Source of the DNA: Gnetum montanum
Lineage: Eukaryota > Streptophyta > Gnetopsida > Gnetales > Gnetaceae
Assembly (NCBI GenBank): GCA_015680685.1
Contig: MNCI01002989.1
Location: forward strand, 17,782-81,781
Length of the DNA: 64,000 bases
Direction: 5' to 3'
Shown here: positions 21,760 through 33,419 of the stretch, piece by piece
Position numbering within the stretch: the stretch's first letter is position 1
Layout of the letters: the number at the start of each line of letters is the position of its first letter
Made by a program: the position numbers and the translations under genes
The notes under the pieces: generated by a model
The model's input: the letters and a program-made list of their open reading frames with translations, nothing else
Database searches by the model: none
What the model was told of the DNA's origin: nothing

Positions 21760-22553
21760 AGTTCCATGCACATTAGTGAGTTGCTCTCTTGATCAGCTAT
21801 CAGCCACTAGGTGTCCTCTTGTTGCGTGGCTGCTGCATATAGGCACTTTTGTATATTAATGTCTTGTGCACACCGGTTGCATGCAGAAAATGCTAAACTT
21901 TGCACAACCCATGATCTCTGCATGCAATTGCACCCTGTAACACTATATGCAATGCATGGAACCTTCTTCTTCTTGATCTTTCCAAAAGTGTTCTCCTTAG
22001 ATATTTCTAGGGAAAGATCGCAGATTCCTAGGCATGCATCTATAGTACTTATCCATGCCCTTCCCATTATTATTAGGAAGTCCCCTTTACTGTTATTCAC
22101 TTGTATCACTAGGAAATAAACTGGGTACGACCACCCACCCATAGTGGTAACGTTGTCCTCTACCAATTCCAACGGAATAGTGATAGACTAGTCGGCTAGC
22201 TCTAGGTGAATATTACTCTTCCTTAATGGTGGAAGGTTCCAGAATTTATACATTTCTTGTGACATTAAGTTGACTTCAGAACCTGAATCTAGAAGAGCTT
22301 TGCATGGCTCATTCCTAGCGATTTGGAGATAGATTAGAGGGCTTCCAAGGTTAGAGAATTTCCTGGGAAGGTGGCTAACCTTGATCCAGTCAGTAATGAC
22401 ATGTGTTAACATAATCATATGCGTTGAGCTCAGTGTTTGGTTTGAAGGGAGCTCTAAAGCCTTATTTGATGAAGAGGTGTTCAGAGGTTCAACTGCTTGT
22501 GGTTGTGAGGGCTTGCTTGGATTGTTGGTTCTGAAGAAAGGTCTTTTCTTCAT
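21760..22553 (-). pseudogene. Protease of Element 3, active site intact
   Basis: Two open frames, 22188-22553 and 21807-22172, are separated by one stop. The first contains ARNEPCKALLDSGSEVNLMS and YKFWNLPPLRKSNIHLELAD; the second contains NVTTMGGWSYPVYF, FLIIMGRAWISTIDACLG and DLSLEIS. The catalytic DSG (22281-22289) is intact, unlike Elements 1 (NSC), 2 (FGA) and 5 (DPG). Downstream comes only a short linker (CMELTEGITCAYIKSID) before the deletion junction, so no RT follows. Confidence 0.75.
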
Positions 22554-22559
22554 ACGATT

Positions 22560-24949
22560 ATCAGAACCAATAGTAGGTTGAGGGTTTATAGCCCTTGTGG
22601 AATTGCATTGCTACAGTTGAGTAGGGAGTTCCCCTTGCATTGCTGGAGTAGGTGGTAATGGAGCTATTGGTGTGAGAGCTATGGATGGATTTGAAGGATG
22701 GTATGTTTGTGGGTTATCTTCCCTAGGAGAAGGAGTTCTATAATACTCATGGGCTTGGTAGTGATGTTGTGGTGTAATGTGACTAACAAATTCACATGAA
22801 GAGATTGGATGCTGCAAGTAGTAACCATATGGGTCCGGTTGCGGGTAGGCGTATTGTTGCCTTGGTGGTGGCATCCCCCATGACTATGGGTATTGCCATT
22901 GTTGATGTTGCTCAACGGGTTGTGGTGGAGTTCCACTTGGATAATATGTTGAAGGTTGGTGGAACTACCTTGGGTTACCTTGGGGATAAGGTAACCGTTG
23001 GGGTTCTTGCCATTTATTAAGTCATGGGTTGAGTGCATACACCCCAAACTCTTGTAGATGTGAGATCACTAGGCAACATCCCTTAAGATGGTTGTATTGG
23101 CATATCTCGCATCCACCATCATTATCCATGTTTGAATCTACAATCTCTTTTATGATGGCCATTTTGGCCTTACCCTTGTCACGTGCATTGTCCACTTCTC
23201 TCTTTTTCTTTTTTTCACGGTCACTACCTCGCTCCCTAGACTCCTCTACAATTTTAAGAATAGTTTCAAACCTACTATCCAGAGAGTCCCACATTTGGTC
23301 TACCTTTGTCGATACTTCTGGTGTTAACTTTTGGAGTGGCAAAGTTTTCCTATTCACCATCTCTTCGAGTGGTGACTCTTCTTCCTCCTCACAAAATCTC
23401 ACTCCCCTTTTTTGGAGGGAAGGATCTCAGTTGTATCCTTCCACACTTTTTCTCTTGCGTAGCTCACCTTCTTCTTTGGCTACTTGCTCTAGCAATCTAT
23501 GAATTTGATGAGACCTAAGCTCCGATAACCTTCCTTGGGCATACATCCCAAGGGTTCTTCTTGTTTCATGCCTAAGTCCATCCATGAGATGGTGTAGTTG
23601 ATCCCGCTATGAATAACCATGGCCAGGGCAACAATGTAACAATGCGTAATAGCAGCCTATGGCAGCATCCAAGGGTTCATGATTTTCTTCCTTCCATCCT
23701 TGGATTTGCTTTCATAGGTTAGAAACTAGGGAGTACGTTTGGTACTTATCATTGAACAGTTCTAACATTGTACTCCACCTTCGAAAGGATTTTGGTTCTA
23801 AGGACTGGTACCAGCTTTCAGCTTCTATCACTAGTGTCCTTGGGAACAACTTTAGTTTTTGCCATTTTTTTCTATATTTTATAAGGCACATGCATTGTGG
23901 AATGCTTGTAAATGATTTTGAGGATCAGTGTTGTATCCCCCTTCAAATCATGGGATGTTGTTCACGTCTAACCTCTTGATCCTACTATCTTTTTGGTGCC
24001 TTGTTAGAACTCTTACAGTCTCTATTATATCTAGCATGCTTCTAGTTGAGAGTAGGGGTTCTTCATGATCATCTCATTCATAGTGTCTATGGTGTCTACG
24101 TAGTTCCCTACTCTACCTTCTTTTATGCCTTGATTCCTTAGAGTGCCCTCGTCCTCATTCTCGACTGTCTCATCGATGTCTTTCACTTCATTTTCCCTTA
24201 TCCTCATGATTGGTTTTCCTATGACTGTGTTTGGACACTGAAGGAGAGGGTGAAGATGATGATGTAGGTGAAGAAAAAGGAGAACCATCACCATGACTGT
24301 GTTTTCTACCTTCTCTTCGGTGGTCTCGACCTTGATCATGATCATGATCAGAACATCCACCCTTATCGTGTGTTCGTGTTCCCTCATTGAACACTTCATG
24401 TTTGTGGGTATCAAAACTAGGGTTGTGAATAGTGGAGTGGAGGTTCTGATACACCACCTCCTGATCACTATTAGGAGGGGGAACAACATTTTGTGGGGAA
24501 CCTGTTGAAGCAAGTTCACCATCCTCAATTTCGCTCAAGATGTGTGGAGCATTATGGGGCCATCTACCCTTCACGGATGTATGGTATCTCTCCTATCTCA
24601 AGTTCCTTTGACGTTGTGCTTCTATGGGATGATAGTCCCTTGTGTCATGTTTGCATGCAATGTATTCTATATATAAAATTGGCATGCCTATTTGTGTGAG
24701 AGCACGAAGGAGCATGTTGGGAATTGATCGGTCTGGAGGCAACACTATGTTACCCTCCAAGTCTCTCCAACATAGTTCTTCATCTTAGTGGAGAATAAAG
24801 GTGAAATCAGGTACATACTCATCAGGATGAGTATATACCACATGAAATTGTTGAGGAACTAGTGGATCTTGGTTACATGTATTATGTTTCCAACTGCCTC
24901 TTGTGTTAGTCCTAGGCGGTGAAGTGCTTTTATGCGAAGAAGAAGACAT
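22560..24949 (-). pseudogene. gag of Element 3
   Basis: Start taken as ATG 24949 (MSSSSHKSTSPPRTN) by analogy with Element 1; an upstream in-frame ATG at 24970 is possible. Blocks in order: VVYTHPDEYVPDFTFIL; a His/Asp/Arg-rich stretch at 24188-24574 (TRTHDKGGCSDHDHDQ); the core around 23750-23980; KTLPLQKLTPEVSTKVDQMW at 23022-23402, ending in CEICQYNHLKGCCLVISHLQ, a C-X2-C-X3-H-X4-C knuckle; then a Pro/Tyr/Gln-rich linker at 22611-22874 (PPPRQQYAYPQPDPYGYY). It leads directly into protease. A few stops and frameshifts break it. Confidence 0.75.
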
Positions 24950-25073
24950 CTTGTCTTGTTCGGTGTGCAATGAACCATTGTCTTGTCTTTCTTTGATTAA
25001 CCATAAGGGCTCGTTCTAGCGTTCCAATGATATGAATGATTTCCTATGTTCTACACAGCACACAAACAACTAA

Positions 25074-25093
25074 GTCCCCAGTAACGGTGCCAA
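25074..25093 (-). other. Primer-binding site of Element 3 (tRNA-Asp type)
   Basis: The minus strand reads TTGGCACCGTTACTGGGGAC directly inside the 5' LTR. It is the best preserved primer site of the group and close to the tRNA-Asp-complementary sequence of Athila elements. Confidence 0.75.
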
Positions 25094-25859
25094 TGATGAG
25101 TGGAGAGGTACCCCTACACTCAATTATACAAATACAAGCGTTTCATGCACGATCCGGTCGAACTCCAAGGACTAAGTGCTTACGCACCTTAATGGAACAC
25201 TCAGGGTTAATCAATTGTTGTCTTCCCAAACTTCCTTGTATTGTCACGATTATATGGTTAAGTAAGCTTGAGGTATATGATTTTTATAGCTTTTACCTTT
25301 TATGTCTTCTGCTAATAAAGGAGAGGGAGATAGAACTAAGTGGCTAATTTATCTTAACTATTCATTAACTACTTTCTAATTGTTCCTAACACCAATGTCC
25401 ATTCCCACTTGCCATACACATCCTGAACTAGTGCAACGCTGCTGGGATTACCAAACACTAATCGTTACTGGGTTACCAAGCGCTACACGCATGCTCGAAG
25501 TGGTTGTACTAAGTATACTTAACTAAGAGGGTCAAAGGTTGAGAGAGATATTAATTAACTAGGAAAGCATTAAACATTTGACAATAATTAATTACTAATT
25601 AGCTTAATCTGTATGCTACAAGGTTTATCATAAAGTTCGTCTTTATTGTTGTACACAATTATGTACCCAGGTACAAATTTCTTGAATAAAGATTCGTTCA
25701 CTCTATGACTCCTACTGTGGGCACACAGAAATAATTCTAACTTTGGGATGACTAAACTACAAGAATCTGGCTAAGGGTCTAAGTCTAACTACCTTGGAAC
25801 AAAGGGTGCCACCTCTTATTTATAGAAGATGAGGCAGGACACGATATCGTGGCTCATAA
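25094..25859 (-). repeat. Element 3 5' LTR
   Basis: 766 bp, homologous to 18754-19553. It ends GCTCATAA instead of GCTCATCA. U3 is shorter than in the 3' LTR: the 24-bp palindrome is missing and a perfect 12-bp palindrome CACGATATCGTG (near 25841-25852) stands in its place. Most of the difference between the two LTR lengths lies in this cassette. Confidence 0.85.
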
Positions 25860-26850
25860 ACTACCTTGTTGGACAAGTCTCTCATTAACTATCCTTTTTT
25901 CAAATTATCTACTTTCTAACTCTTGCTCTATCTTAATAAGAGATGGACTTGGTAATGCTTTAAGTTGAGAAAAATATTGCATAGGAATCATCATTTTCTC
26001 TTCTCTTTTTTGAGTTGTGATAATCTCTTCATGATTCAAATTCAACTATTTTTCTAACTATATAGCTTCACCAAAGTAGTCATTCATGGTCATCAAATTT
26101 GAAGTTCTCCTTAACCAAATTAAGATATTATGTTTCATAGCCTTAAGATAAGTATCTCTAAGCACTACATTTGATGGTCTATATTGTCTTTTAAAGAGCC
26201 CATAAATTCATTAAAACTTAATGTTGAAATCTCTCATAGACTCCTTAACTCTTTTCTTAGTTTGTACTAGTCCACAGTATAGTTGTTGTTGATACAATTG
26301 ATTACCAAATTGGACCAAGAAAAGGTTTTTCATATCATCCCAACTTGTGATACTGTTGCTTGAAAAGTTTGAATACCAAATTTGAGCCATATCTTTTAAA
26401 TTTTCCACAAATAACCTACAAGCTTGATCTTAATATTGAACATCTGCATGAGCCAAAGGTTACTCAAATATGTGGATTTACTCTTTAGCTAAGTAATTTT
26501 TTCCAAGAATAAAAGGCTCAAGTAAATATTCATAAGCTACCTTAGGAATATCATTGTAGTTTTGAAATCCTAATGGTGTAACTCTTTGCCAAGGATTTAC
26601 TATCCTATTAGAATTCCTTTTGGTTGTTGAACTCTTATCCTTCTTTGACCTTCTCTTATAGACTAATAAACTAGACACAAGGGGAGATCTTCTTATCTTT
26701 CTAGTCTTTACTCTACTACTTGTTTCAAATTCAAAAACTATTTTCTCTTCTTCTAATGAATAGTTAGTCTTATAATCAACAATTTCTTTAAAACATTTGA
26801 AATTTTCCAAAGTATCAATCTTCATGGTCATGAACTTAAAATAATATCTA
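25860..26850 (-). pseudogene. gag of Element 2
   Basis: Open parts at 26211-26408 (MENLKDMAQIWYSNFSSNSI, SWDDMKNLFLVQFG) and 26478-26831. The first matches the capsid core of plant gypsy Gag, in which a W-Y-x-x-L block is followed by SWxxMxxxFLxxF. The second is Lys/Arg/Ser-rich and precedes it. Element 3 is inserted just downstream, so gag and protease of Element 2 are about 7 kb apart. Confidence 0.65.
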
Positions 26851-26960
26851 ACTTCTTAAACCCTTCTAGCAACAAAGAACTATTGGTGTGCTAAGACTAT
26901 TAGGCTTATGAACTTAGAGAAAAAATTTTCAGCCCTCCTTTTAGCATAAAAAAAAAAAAC

Positions 26961-28342
26961 TGTTGGTGATCATTTGGGATCACCAATGTTGAGGGCCTTC
27001 AAGTCTCATGACCTTGGCCATCATGAGATTGAAGGTGTTCTGCAAACAAGGTTTAGATGGTTGCTAGTCTCTAGAAACACCAAGGCCCAGATACCTTTAA
27101 ATAAACTTAGTAGTTATGAAACGTATTAAATGTAAGTATGTGTTTTGTTGTTGCATATCTTGAAATAGTTGGGTTGTGTATTAAACTGTAATCAACTATC
27201 ATAAAAGAGGGTCAGATAACTTTGTTAAATACTGTGAGTTGTTGAAGGTTTCTATTTTGTTCAATCACTTATTCTATATGGTCCCTATAGCATGCTACTT
27301 GTAACAAATAAAATTTTACAAAAACCTTTGAGCACAATTTTACCAATCTACTACTAATTTCCCCCAAAGAGAAAGTTCCACAAGAAAATTAGAAATAGAA
27401 TGAGATTCAATGGACTTAGAAAGAGAATGAAAAGAAAAGTAGAATTGTGTGAAATCTCAAATAATTGAGCAAGACAAATTTACATGAGAAAACACTTTGC
27501 AATAAAGCTATTTCTAATTCGATAACTACAAATTGTCCAAACTTCATGACCTCAATAAACAATTTCATAAAGACAATCTTATTATACTACCAAAAATCGC
27601 TGCATAAACAATAAAGTATGAGACTCTATTTTGGCTAGGTAATAAAAATTTGACAATTTTAGGATTGAAATGTTAAGGCAATACACTTTAAAACAATGAA
27701 GCAATTTTAGTTGTCTTAAAATACCAAAGATTTTCCTAGATCCTCTATGCTCAAAATAGGAAATTTTGTTAAGACATTACTAATAAATTACTCTTAATAT
27801 TTTTCAACAACATAAGCCCTTCTATGGAAAATCTTAATATAAGTTCAATATTGCACAAAAATAGATCTATGAAAGAAACCCAAAGAAAATCCCAAAATTA
27901 AATGCCAAGCATGATACTACCTAAACCATTAGCTAAGCAACTAAAACAAAATGGGAAAGAATGAACTCATAGAATTAAAACAAAGAAATCAAATTGATAT
28001 CTTTAGCAAGCCATCTTATAAGTAATCTTCAATTGTCTTTTCCAAATTCTTTGAATCCCCCCTTTTTAACTCTACCTTTGAAGCCCTTTTATAGTGGCTT
28101 TGGGTAGTTACAATAATAATGAAAAGTTAAGGGTATTATAAATATCTAGGGAGATTAATTAATAACCACCCTAGAAGTTATAACTTCTATAGGAAGTTAT
28201 TAGAAATTTAAGCTATGATGGCCAAGTGTTTTCTTGGTAATGGAAAACTAAAAAAAAGACCATGAAGTTTTTAATTGTAATCATCATAGGAAGTTACAAT
28301 TTCCAAAGAAATAAAAGGAGGCATAGGCAAATGTCTTCTTCA
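26961..28342 (-). repeat. Element 2 5' LTR
   Basis: About 1.38 kb. Its left edge TGTTGGTGATC (CA end on the minus strand) is clear; its right edge near 28342 is estimated by comparison with the inverted relative at 55185-56639. The minus strand carries TATAAAAG (28086-28093). Upstream of it lies the perfect 18-bp palindrome TAGAAGTTATAACTTCTA (28172-28189), overlapping a second inverted pair ATAACTTC/GAAGTTAT (28180-28200). Inside the element a T12 run follows the LTR (minus strand) and no primer site was recognised. Confidence 0.65.
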
Positions 28343-29950
28343 TATATCTAGTTGTATAAATATCCTATAAATTCTTCTTCTCCATTTTTAATTTGAAATG
28401 ATTGAATTTTTATTTGAGTGGAACCATGTAAACATATGATTGGTTTATCAAAGGAGATAGTATATGCTTAGACCAAGTGTTTAGGTATGTGTATGTATTC
28501 TATGATAATAATAATCACTAGTTTAGGCAATGAAATCATAGTTTGTAGCAACACATAATTTCCATGTCTCGTTGATAAGCTCTACCAAGGTCATTGTTAG
28601 ACATGTCAATGTCAGCAAGTATGATGCATGCATCACCAATGCTAGCTTCAAAATTTCATTTTGCAAAAACACATGATTAAGTTATCCAAATTATGGCACA
28701 CGTAGGGTCTAATACCTCTAGCCATATGTTATCTTTTCTACCTACAACTACCATAGCTGATGCTATTACAACTAAATAGTAATCAAAGCCCATTTCCAAC
28801 AACATTCCAAAACTAGATAGCACCAAAATGGAGACAACAATGGCCTTTGTGCGAACAATGGCAATAGAATGGGCACAAGAACCAGTGGCTAAGGTAGTTC
28901 TAAACAACAGAGCTCCCACATATTCTTGTAAATTTACTTGCTAATGGATTAATGATTAGCAGTGCTACCATTTGAAATGATTCTTGTTGTTGCTTGTTTA
29001 GTTGTAGGTTCATCAAATAGTTTTCCGGGGATACCCATCACTCATCTTTGTTTCATTTGTTTTTAATAGCAAGGTAGGAAAAAGCTCTCATGCTTTTCTA
29101 AGTTAACCCTCTTCTTGCATATTTTACCTCTGAGAAAAGAAAATCAAAACAAAGTAACTACAAAGTCTTGAGAAATTATGAATAATTAGATCTTAAGAGG
29201 AGTATCTCCTTGTTCAAACAATTAATAATGCCTTAGTACTGTGAAACCTTAGACAAAATAAAAAGATTGGATTCACTTTCATTTCTTTGTGTATGTTCCT
29301 TTCTTGGCAAGTAAGTTTTTGGCACTAAAGGTGCACTTGTGGTAGATGAGGAAATCATTGCAAAACAAAGAATTGAGAACCAAGGAATAGGATTGTGAGG
29401 GCTTTAATTCTTGATTTTGTCATGTCTCCACAATGATCTGATCCATCAACATCGTTGATGCCACATTGAATGTGGTAGTGGTGATGCTATGAGCGATAAT
29501 GACAATGATTGACATGTGGGTCATGGTGTTGAGCCAAAGTCATTTTATTTTTTAAAATTTTTTGAAACCATAATGGTATCCTTTCGATACTTTCGATGTT
29601 TTTTTCTTAGACTTGGAATTATAAAATCACTGGTATCTAGACTATCCATCCTCATCCAAAATATATATCTTTGAATTAAAAGTATCCACCCAAATATAAT
29701 GGTTTTGCATTGGGTTTGTCTTGGATAGTGAATTAAACCTTATGCAAGGAGAATGTGGATAAATAGCAGCACTAAATAGAGTATTTGCCTAAAATTCAAA
29801 CAGTTAAGGTTAATCATGATCTTCAAGTGTATATCTTCATATCCTTTTTTTAAAGAAAAAATTGTGATACTTTTTACATTCTTGCTCCATAATATGGCTA
29901 AAATGTACCAACAAAATGATATCCTACTGTCCTTACCAATGTAGAGATTT
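28343..29950. other. Unassigned sequence between Elements 2 and 4
   Basis: AT-rich, with no LTR or domain recognised. A minus-strand frame at 28677-28919 (80 codons, hydrophobic, LVVIASAMVVVGRKDNIW) has no family I can name and no supporting context. The right end, up to about 29950, leads into the truncated RT of Element 4. Confidence 0.4.
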
Positions 29951-30930
29951 TTAGCAAAAAATATTTAAAGAGTGGTTACCATCAAATTAGAATCAGGCTT
30001 GATGATGAATGAAAGATAGCTTTCAAAATACTAGATGGATTTTTTGAGTGGTTAATGATGCCATTTGGGCTCACAAATATACCTACTATATTCATGAGGT
30101 TGATACATGATGTATTTAAGGACATGATTGGTATGTATTGTATTATCTTATTTGACAATATTTTGGTGTATAGCTCTAATGAGAAAGAGCACTTGGATCA
30201 CTTGAGGATGATGTGTCTTAAATTGGAAAAGGCACAGTTGGTGATCAATGTGAAGAAAAGTTGTTTCATCAATAAGGAAATCATATGTCCAAGGCTTCTG
30301 GTTTCTAAAAACAAAATTTAGATGGAAGCTACCAAGATGAGGATTATAAGAGATTGGCCAACTTCTAAGAATGTTCAGGAGGTAAGATCATTCGTGTTTA
30401 GTGAGTTATTATCGAAGATTCAAAAAATTTTAAGTAACATTTATTGGACTATGTTTGCTTTATTAAAGAAATATAAATATTTCAAGTGAAATAATGACAC
30501 CCAAAGAAGCTTTGACTTGTTGAAAGCAAAGATTACTAGTGAATTGGTGCTTATAATTCTAAATTTTTAGGTGGAGATGGATGCAAGAGGACTTCTCATT
30601 GGTGGGGTACTTTTACAAGAAGATAGACCTATTTCTTTCTTTTCTAAGAAGTTACATGAATCAAGAAAAAAAATAGCATCTATGAAAAGGATTTATATGT
30701 AATTCTTAAAGAAATCAAGCATTGAAGGCATTACTTATTGCCCAAGAAGTTCACTTGATGATAGATTACAAACCACTATAAATTTTCAATTCTCAAAAGA
30801 AGTTGAGTGCATAGCACATGAAGTGGATTTCACATTTAGAGGAGTTTAATTTTGTGTTAAAACACAAAAGTGAAAAAGCCTACTTGGTGGATGATGCATT
30901 GTCTAGGATGTATATGATTAATTTTAGTGT
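29950..30930 (+). pseudogene. RT and RNase H of Element 4
   Basis: RT starts mid-domain with YLKSGYHQIRIRLDDE, then DGFFEWLMMPFGLTN and YCIILFDNILVYSSNEKEH (30055-30321). The catalytic FDDI is FDNI: the second Asp codon (30157-30159) is AAT after GAC, consistent with CpG-to-CpA decay. RNase H follows with VEMDARGLLIGGVLLQE, RPISFFSKKLHESRK and, at about 30830-30920, EEFNFVLKHKSEKA and DDALSRMY. Stops and frameshifts are frequent. Confidence 0.8.
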
Positions 30931-31079
30931 ATGACATGTGAAAGATTTGTGGGTGATTTTGCTGATTTGTATGAATAGGATGGTGATTTTGGACAAGTTT
31001 GGAAAAGTCTCAAAGAGCCATTATTGAGTAGGATATACTAGTGAAGCAACTGTCATATTCAAGATAAAATTTTATTCAA

Positions 31080-32140
31080 GAATGGGAAGGTATATGTTCC
31101 TAATTGTGATTTTAGAAAAAAAGGTTTTGTTTGAAAAAAATTTTAGTGGCATAGTAAGTCACATGGGCAAGGATAAAGCATTGGAACTTATGGATAGACA
31201 CTATTTTTACCTTGGTATGATAAATGAAGTTTCAAAATTTGTAAAGGAATATTTGACTTGTTAGAAGTTCAAAGGATGTAAAGGAATGTATAGATAGTAT
31301 ATGCCTTTTCCAATTTCCAAGGGTCCATAGAAATGTGTGTTAATGGATTTTGTGAGTAGTATTTGAAAAATCAAGAGTGAGAATAATGAAATTTTTGTTG
31401 TAGTGAACAAGTTCTTCAAGATAACACAATTCATTCTATCTAAAAAGGTAAGTGATGCTTCTAATGTGGAGAATTTAATTTTTCACCATGTTGTAAAGTT
31501 GGATGAAATTCCTTTGAATATTATTAGTGATAAATATTCAAAATTCACTAGTTATTTTTGGAGATCCCTTTAGAAAATTTTAGGAAAAAAATTGAATTTT
31601 TCTAGTGTATATCATCTACAATTTGATGACCAAATGAAGGTGGTAAATAAGTCCTTGTTGAATATTTTGAGGTGTTTGTGTGATGGATAATCAAATAGGG
31701 GGAAATAATTATTGTGCCATGTAATTTTTTGTTTGATAATCCTTTCTATATTATCATTAGTAAAAGATCATTTCAAATGAACTATGGTTTTGGTCCAAAG
31801 TTGATGCACAATTCAAAGAGCTTTGATGGTGAAGCTCAACTTAGTATTGATTTTACACAAGAGATGAGGGATTTCTATGCATAATTAAAATCAAATATTA
31901 ATAAGAAGATCAAAGAATTATTACTCTATAGAAATGAGAAAAAATGGAAGCCAAATTTTGTTATTGGTGACTTGAATTGGTTGCATTTGAAGAAGTGGTT
32001 GAGAGATGTTAACTTCTCCAAGTTGAAAGTTAAGAAGATGGGATCTTTCATGATAAAGGCCAAGATTAATGACAATGCTTTTAAAATTAACTTGCCAAAC
32101 AATGTTGGTTTATCTTTTGTATTTAGTGTTTAGATCCTAT
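31080..32140 (+). pseudogene. Integrase of Element 4
   Basis: The zinc-binding H-H-C-C region is at 31082-31275 (GIVSHMGKDKALELMDRHYF, VKEYLTC and a following K-F-K-G-C). The core contains CVLMDFVSSI and NIISDKYSKFTSYFW, with both Asp present, and DDQMKVVNKSLLNILR, where the catalytic Glu is Lys (AAG, 31637-31639). The C-terminal part (31740-32130) has GDLNWLHLKKWLRDV and KINDNAFKINLPNNV, typical of chromovirus integrases before the chromodomain. No chromodomain is readable before the Element 5 insertion. Confidence 0.75.
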
Positions 32141-32397
32141 GCACTATCATAGAATGGTCAATGAGAAAATCATACAGGGAAACATTGATGAGTTGAAGAG
32201 GGCTATTGATTAATCCAAGCCTTCAATGGAAAGAAATAAAATTATACTCAAGTGGTGGAAAGCTTCAAGCATTCATGGAATGAAAAGCATAATTAATTGA
32301 TCCATTAGGAGGATTAATCCATAAATGATGTTGTATGTATCCATGAAAAACTTCATGAGTGGGGAATCACTTCAACATCTACTTCTGTATCACATGA

Positions 32398-33264
32398 TGA
32401 TGAGGGGTGGAGTATCCCAACACTATACCATACAAGTCATGAGTGTCAGTGCATGTCTAAATCATAATCCACGAATGGGTAGTGTTATCATGCTAGTAGC
32501 TAGTGTTAAGTTTGAGTCATTGTCTTTCCACTTTAAGCTAGTGAAGTTCAAGTGTATGGTTTAACTCTTAACTGATGTTATAGGCTCTTAAGTGCTCTAA
32601 AGTAAACATGATTGAAGGTATAATTCAAAGTCCAGTCAACTAAGAAAACATAAACCTATCTTAGCCTAATGCGATGGACATATGGTCCTAGTCTACTATA
32701 CATGCCTTGGACTCATGTAATTATCATTGGGATTACCAAGTGGTATTACTATTGAGTGAATCAACCAACACCACTACTAGATTATCATATAACTACACTT
32801 AGCACTTGAAACCATTCGTATCCATACCGCTTAGTAATGACATGTAGAATAAAATGCTTAGAATGTAAATGATTAACTAAGAAAACAGTAAATGTTATGC
32901 TAAGTAAACAAATGAAACTAAGGGAATGCTGTAATGATGAAAAGCAATCTCAGTCTTTGCTATCATCATGAACTACATCCATGTGCAATTCACTTGAATA
33001 AAGAAACCAAAAAACTACCAAAAATCACACTGTGGACATTCACTTAGTCTCTAAGGCTATAAAAACAAACTACAAGAATCTCACTAAGGATGAAATGAAA
33101 AGCTATGGATTGTGCATCCAAGTGCTAGTATTTATAAGGTTGCATGCATTCTGAGACATCACATCAACAATGACGTAGCATGTACCATGACATCATATCT
33201 ATGAAATTGTTCCTACGATATCATAGATATGATATCACATCACAACAAAAATATGACTTTATCA
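32398..33264 (-). repeat. Element 5 3' LTR
   Basis: 867 bp, from TGATGAGGGGTGG to GACTTTATCA on the plus strand. U3 carries a perfect 12-base inverted repeat, TCATATCTATGA (33193-33204) and TCATAGATATGA (33221-33232). Immediately outside, the minus strand gives the polypurine tract TAGGGGGTA. It is homologous to the shorter right LTR at 41539-42091. Confidence 0.85.
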
Positions 33265-33419
33265 TACCCCCTAAATTGACTAAAAACTCATCCTTGAGTT
33301 AAAACTAAATGAGGATAGAGTTCCTTATAAAATTAAGAGGTAGACTTGACTGTACATGACTTACTAACTATTTACATGACTTAGAATGCCATAGTGATGC
33401 TTAAAAAATGACATAATTA

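Larger units (their letters stand above)
18754..25859 (-). mobile_element. Element 3: Athila-type derivative keeping only gag and protease
   Basis: A 7.1-kb insertion in Element 2, in reverse orientation, with LTRs at 18754-19553 and 25094-25859. Flanks ACTAT (18749-18753) and ACTAC (25860-25864) are a four-of-five target duplication. From the right it carries a primer site, gag and protease, and then jumps at about 21624-21633 to sequence that in Element 7 lies downstream of integrase. RT, RNase H and integrase are absent, as is ORF2. Its gag and protease are the best preserved of the group. Confidence 0.85.
14290..28342 (-). mobile_element. Element 2: Tat-like Ty3/gypsy retrotransposon, split by Element 3
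   Basis: Minus-strand order from the right: LTR (26961-28342), gag (25860-26850), then after the Element 3 interruption protease, an RNase H-like domain, RT, a second RNase H and integrase, ending near 14290. The integrase block YYPQENGLAKSTNKNF and the RNase H block IKGMGLAKLMAKEDE are typical of a non-chromoviral plant gypsy group. Two RNase H domains are a known feature of Tat elements. The 3' LTR is missing or unrecognisable. All frames are broken. Confidence 0.75.

Noticed and set aside
26961-26995. TTGGTGATC/GATCACCAA inverted repeat at the Element 2 LTR edge as a primer site
   Set aside because: It lies inside the LTR end rather than after it, and does not match a tRNA 3' end that I recognise.
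28677-28919. Hydrophobic 80-codon minus-strand ORF
   Set aside because: No family motif, no flanking gene signals, and single-frame openness of this length can occur by chance. Kept only as a note in the unassigned region.
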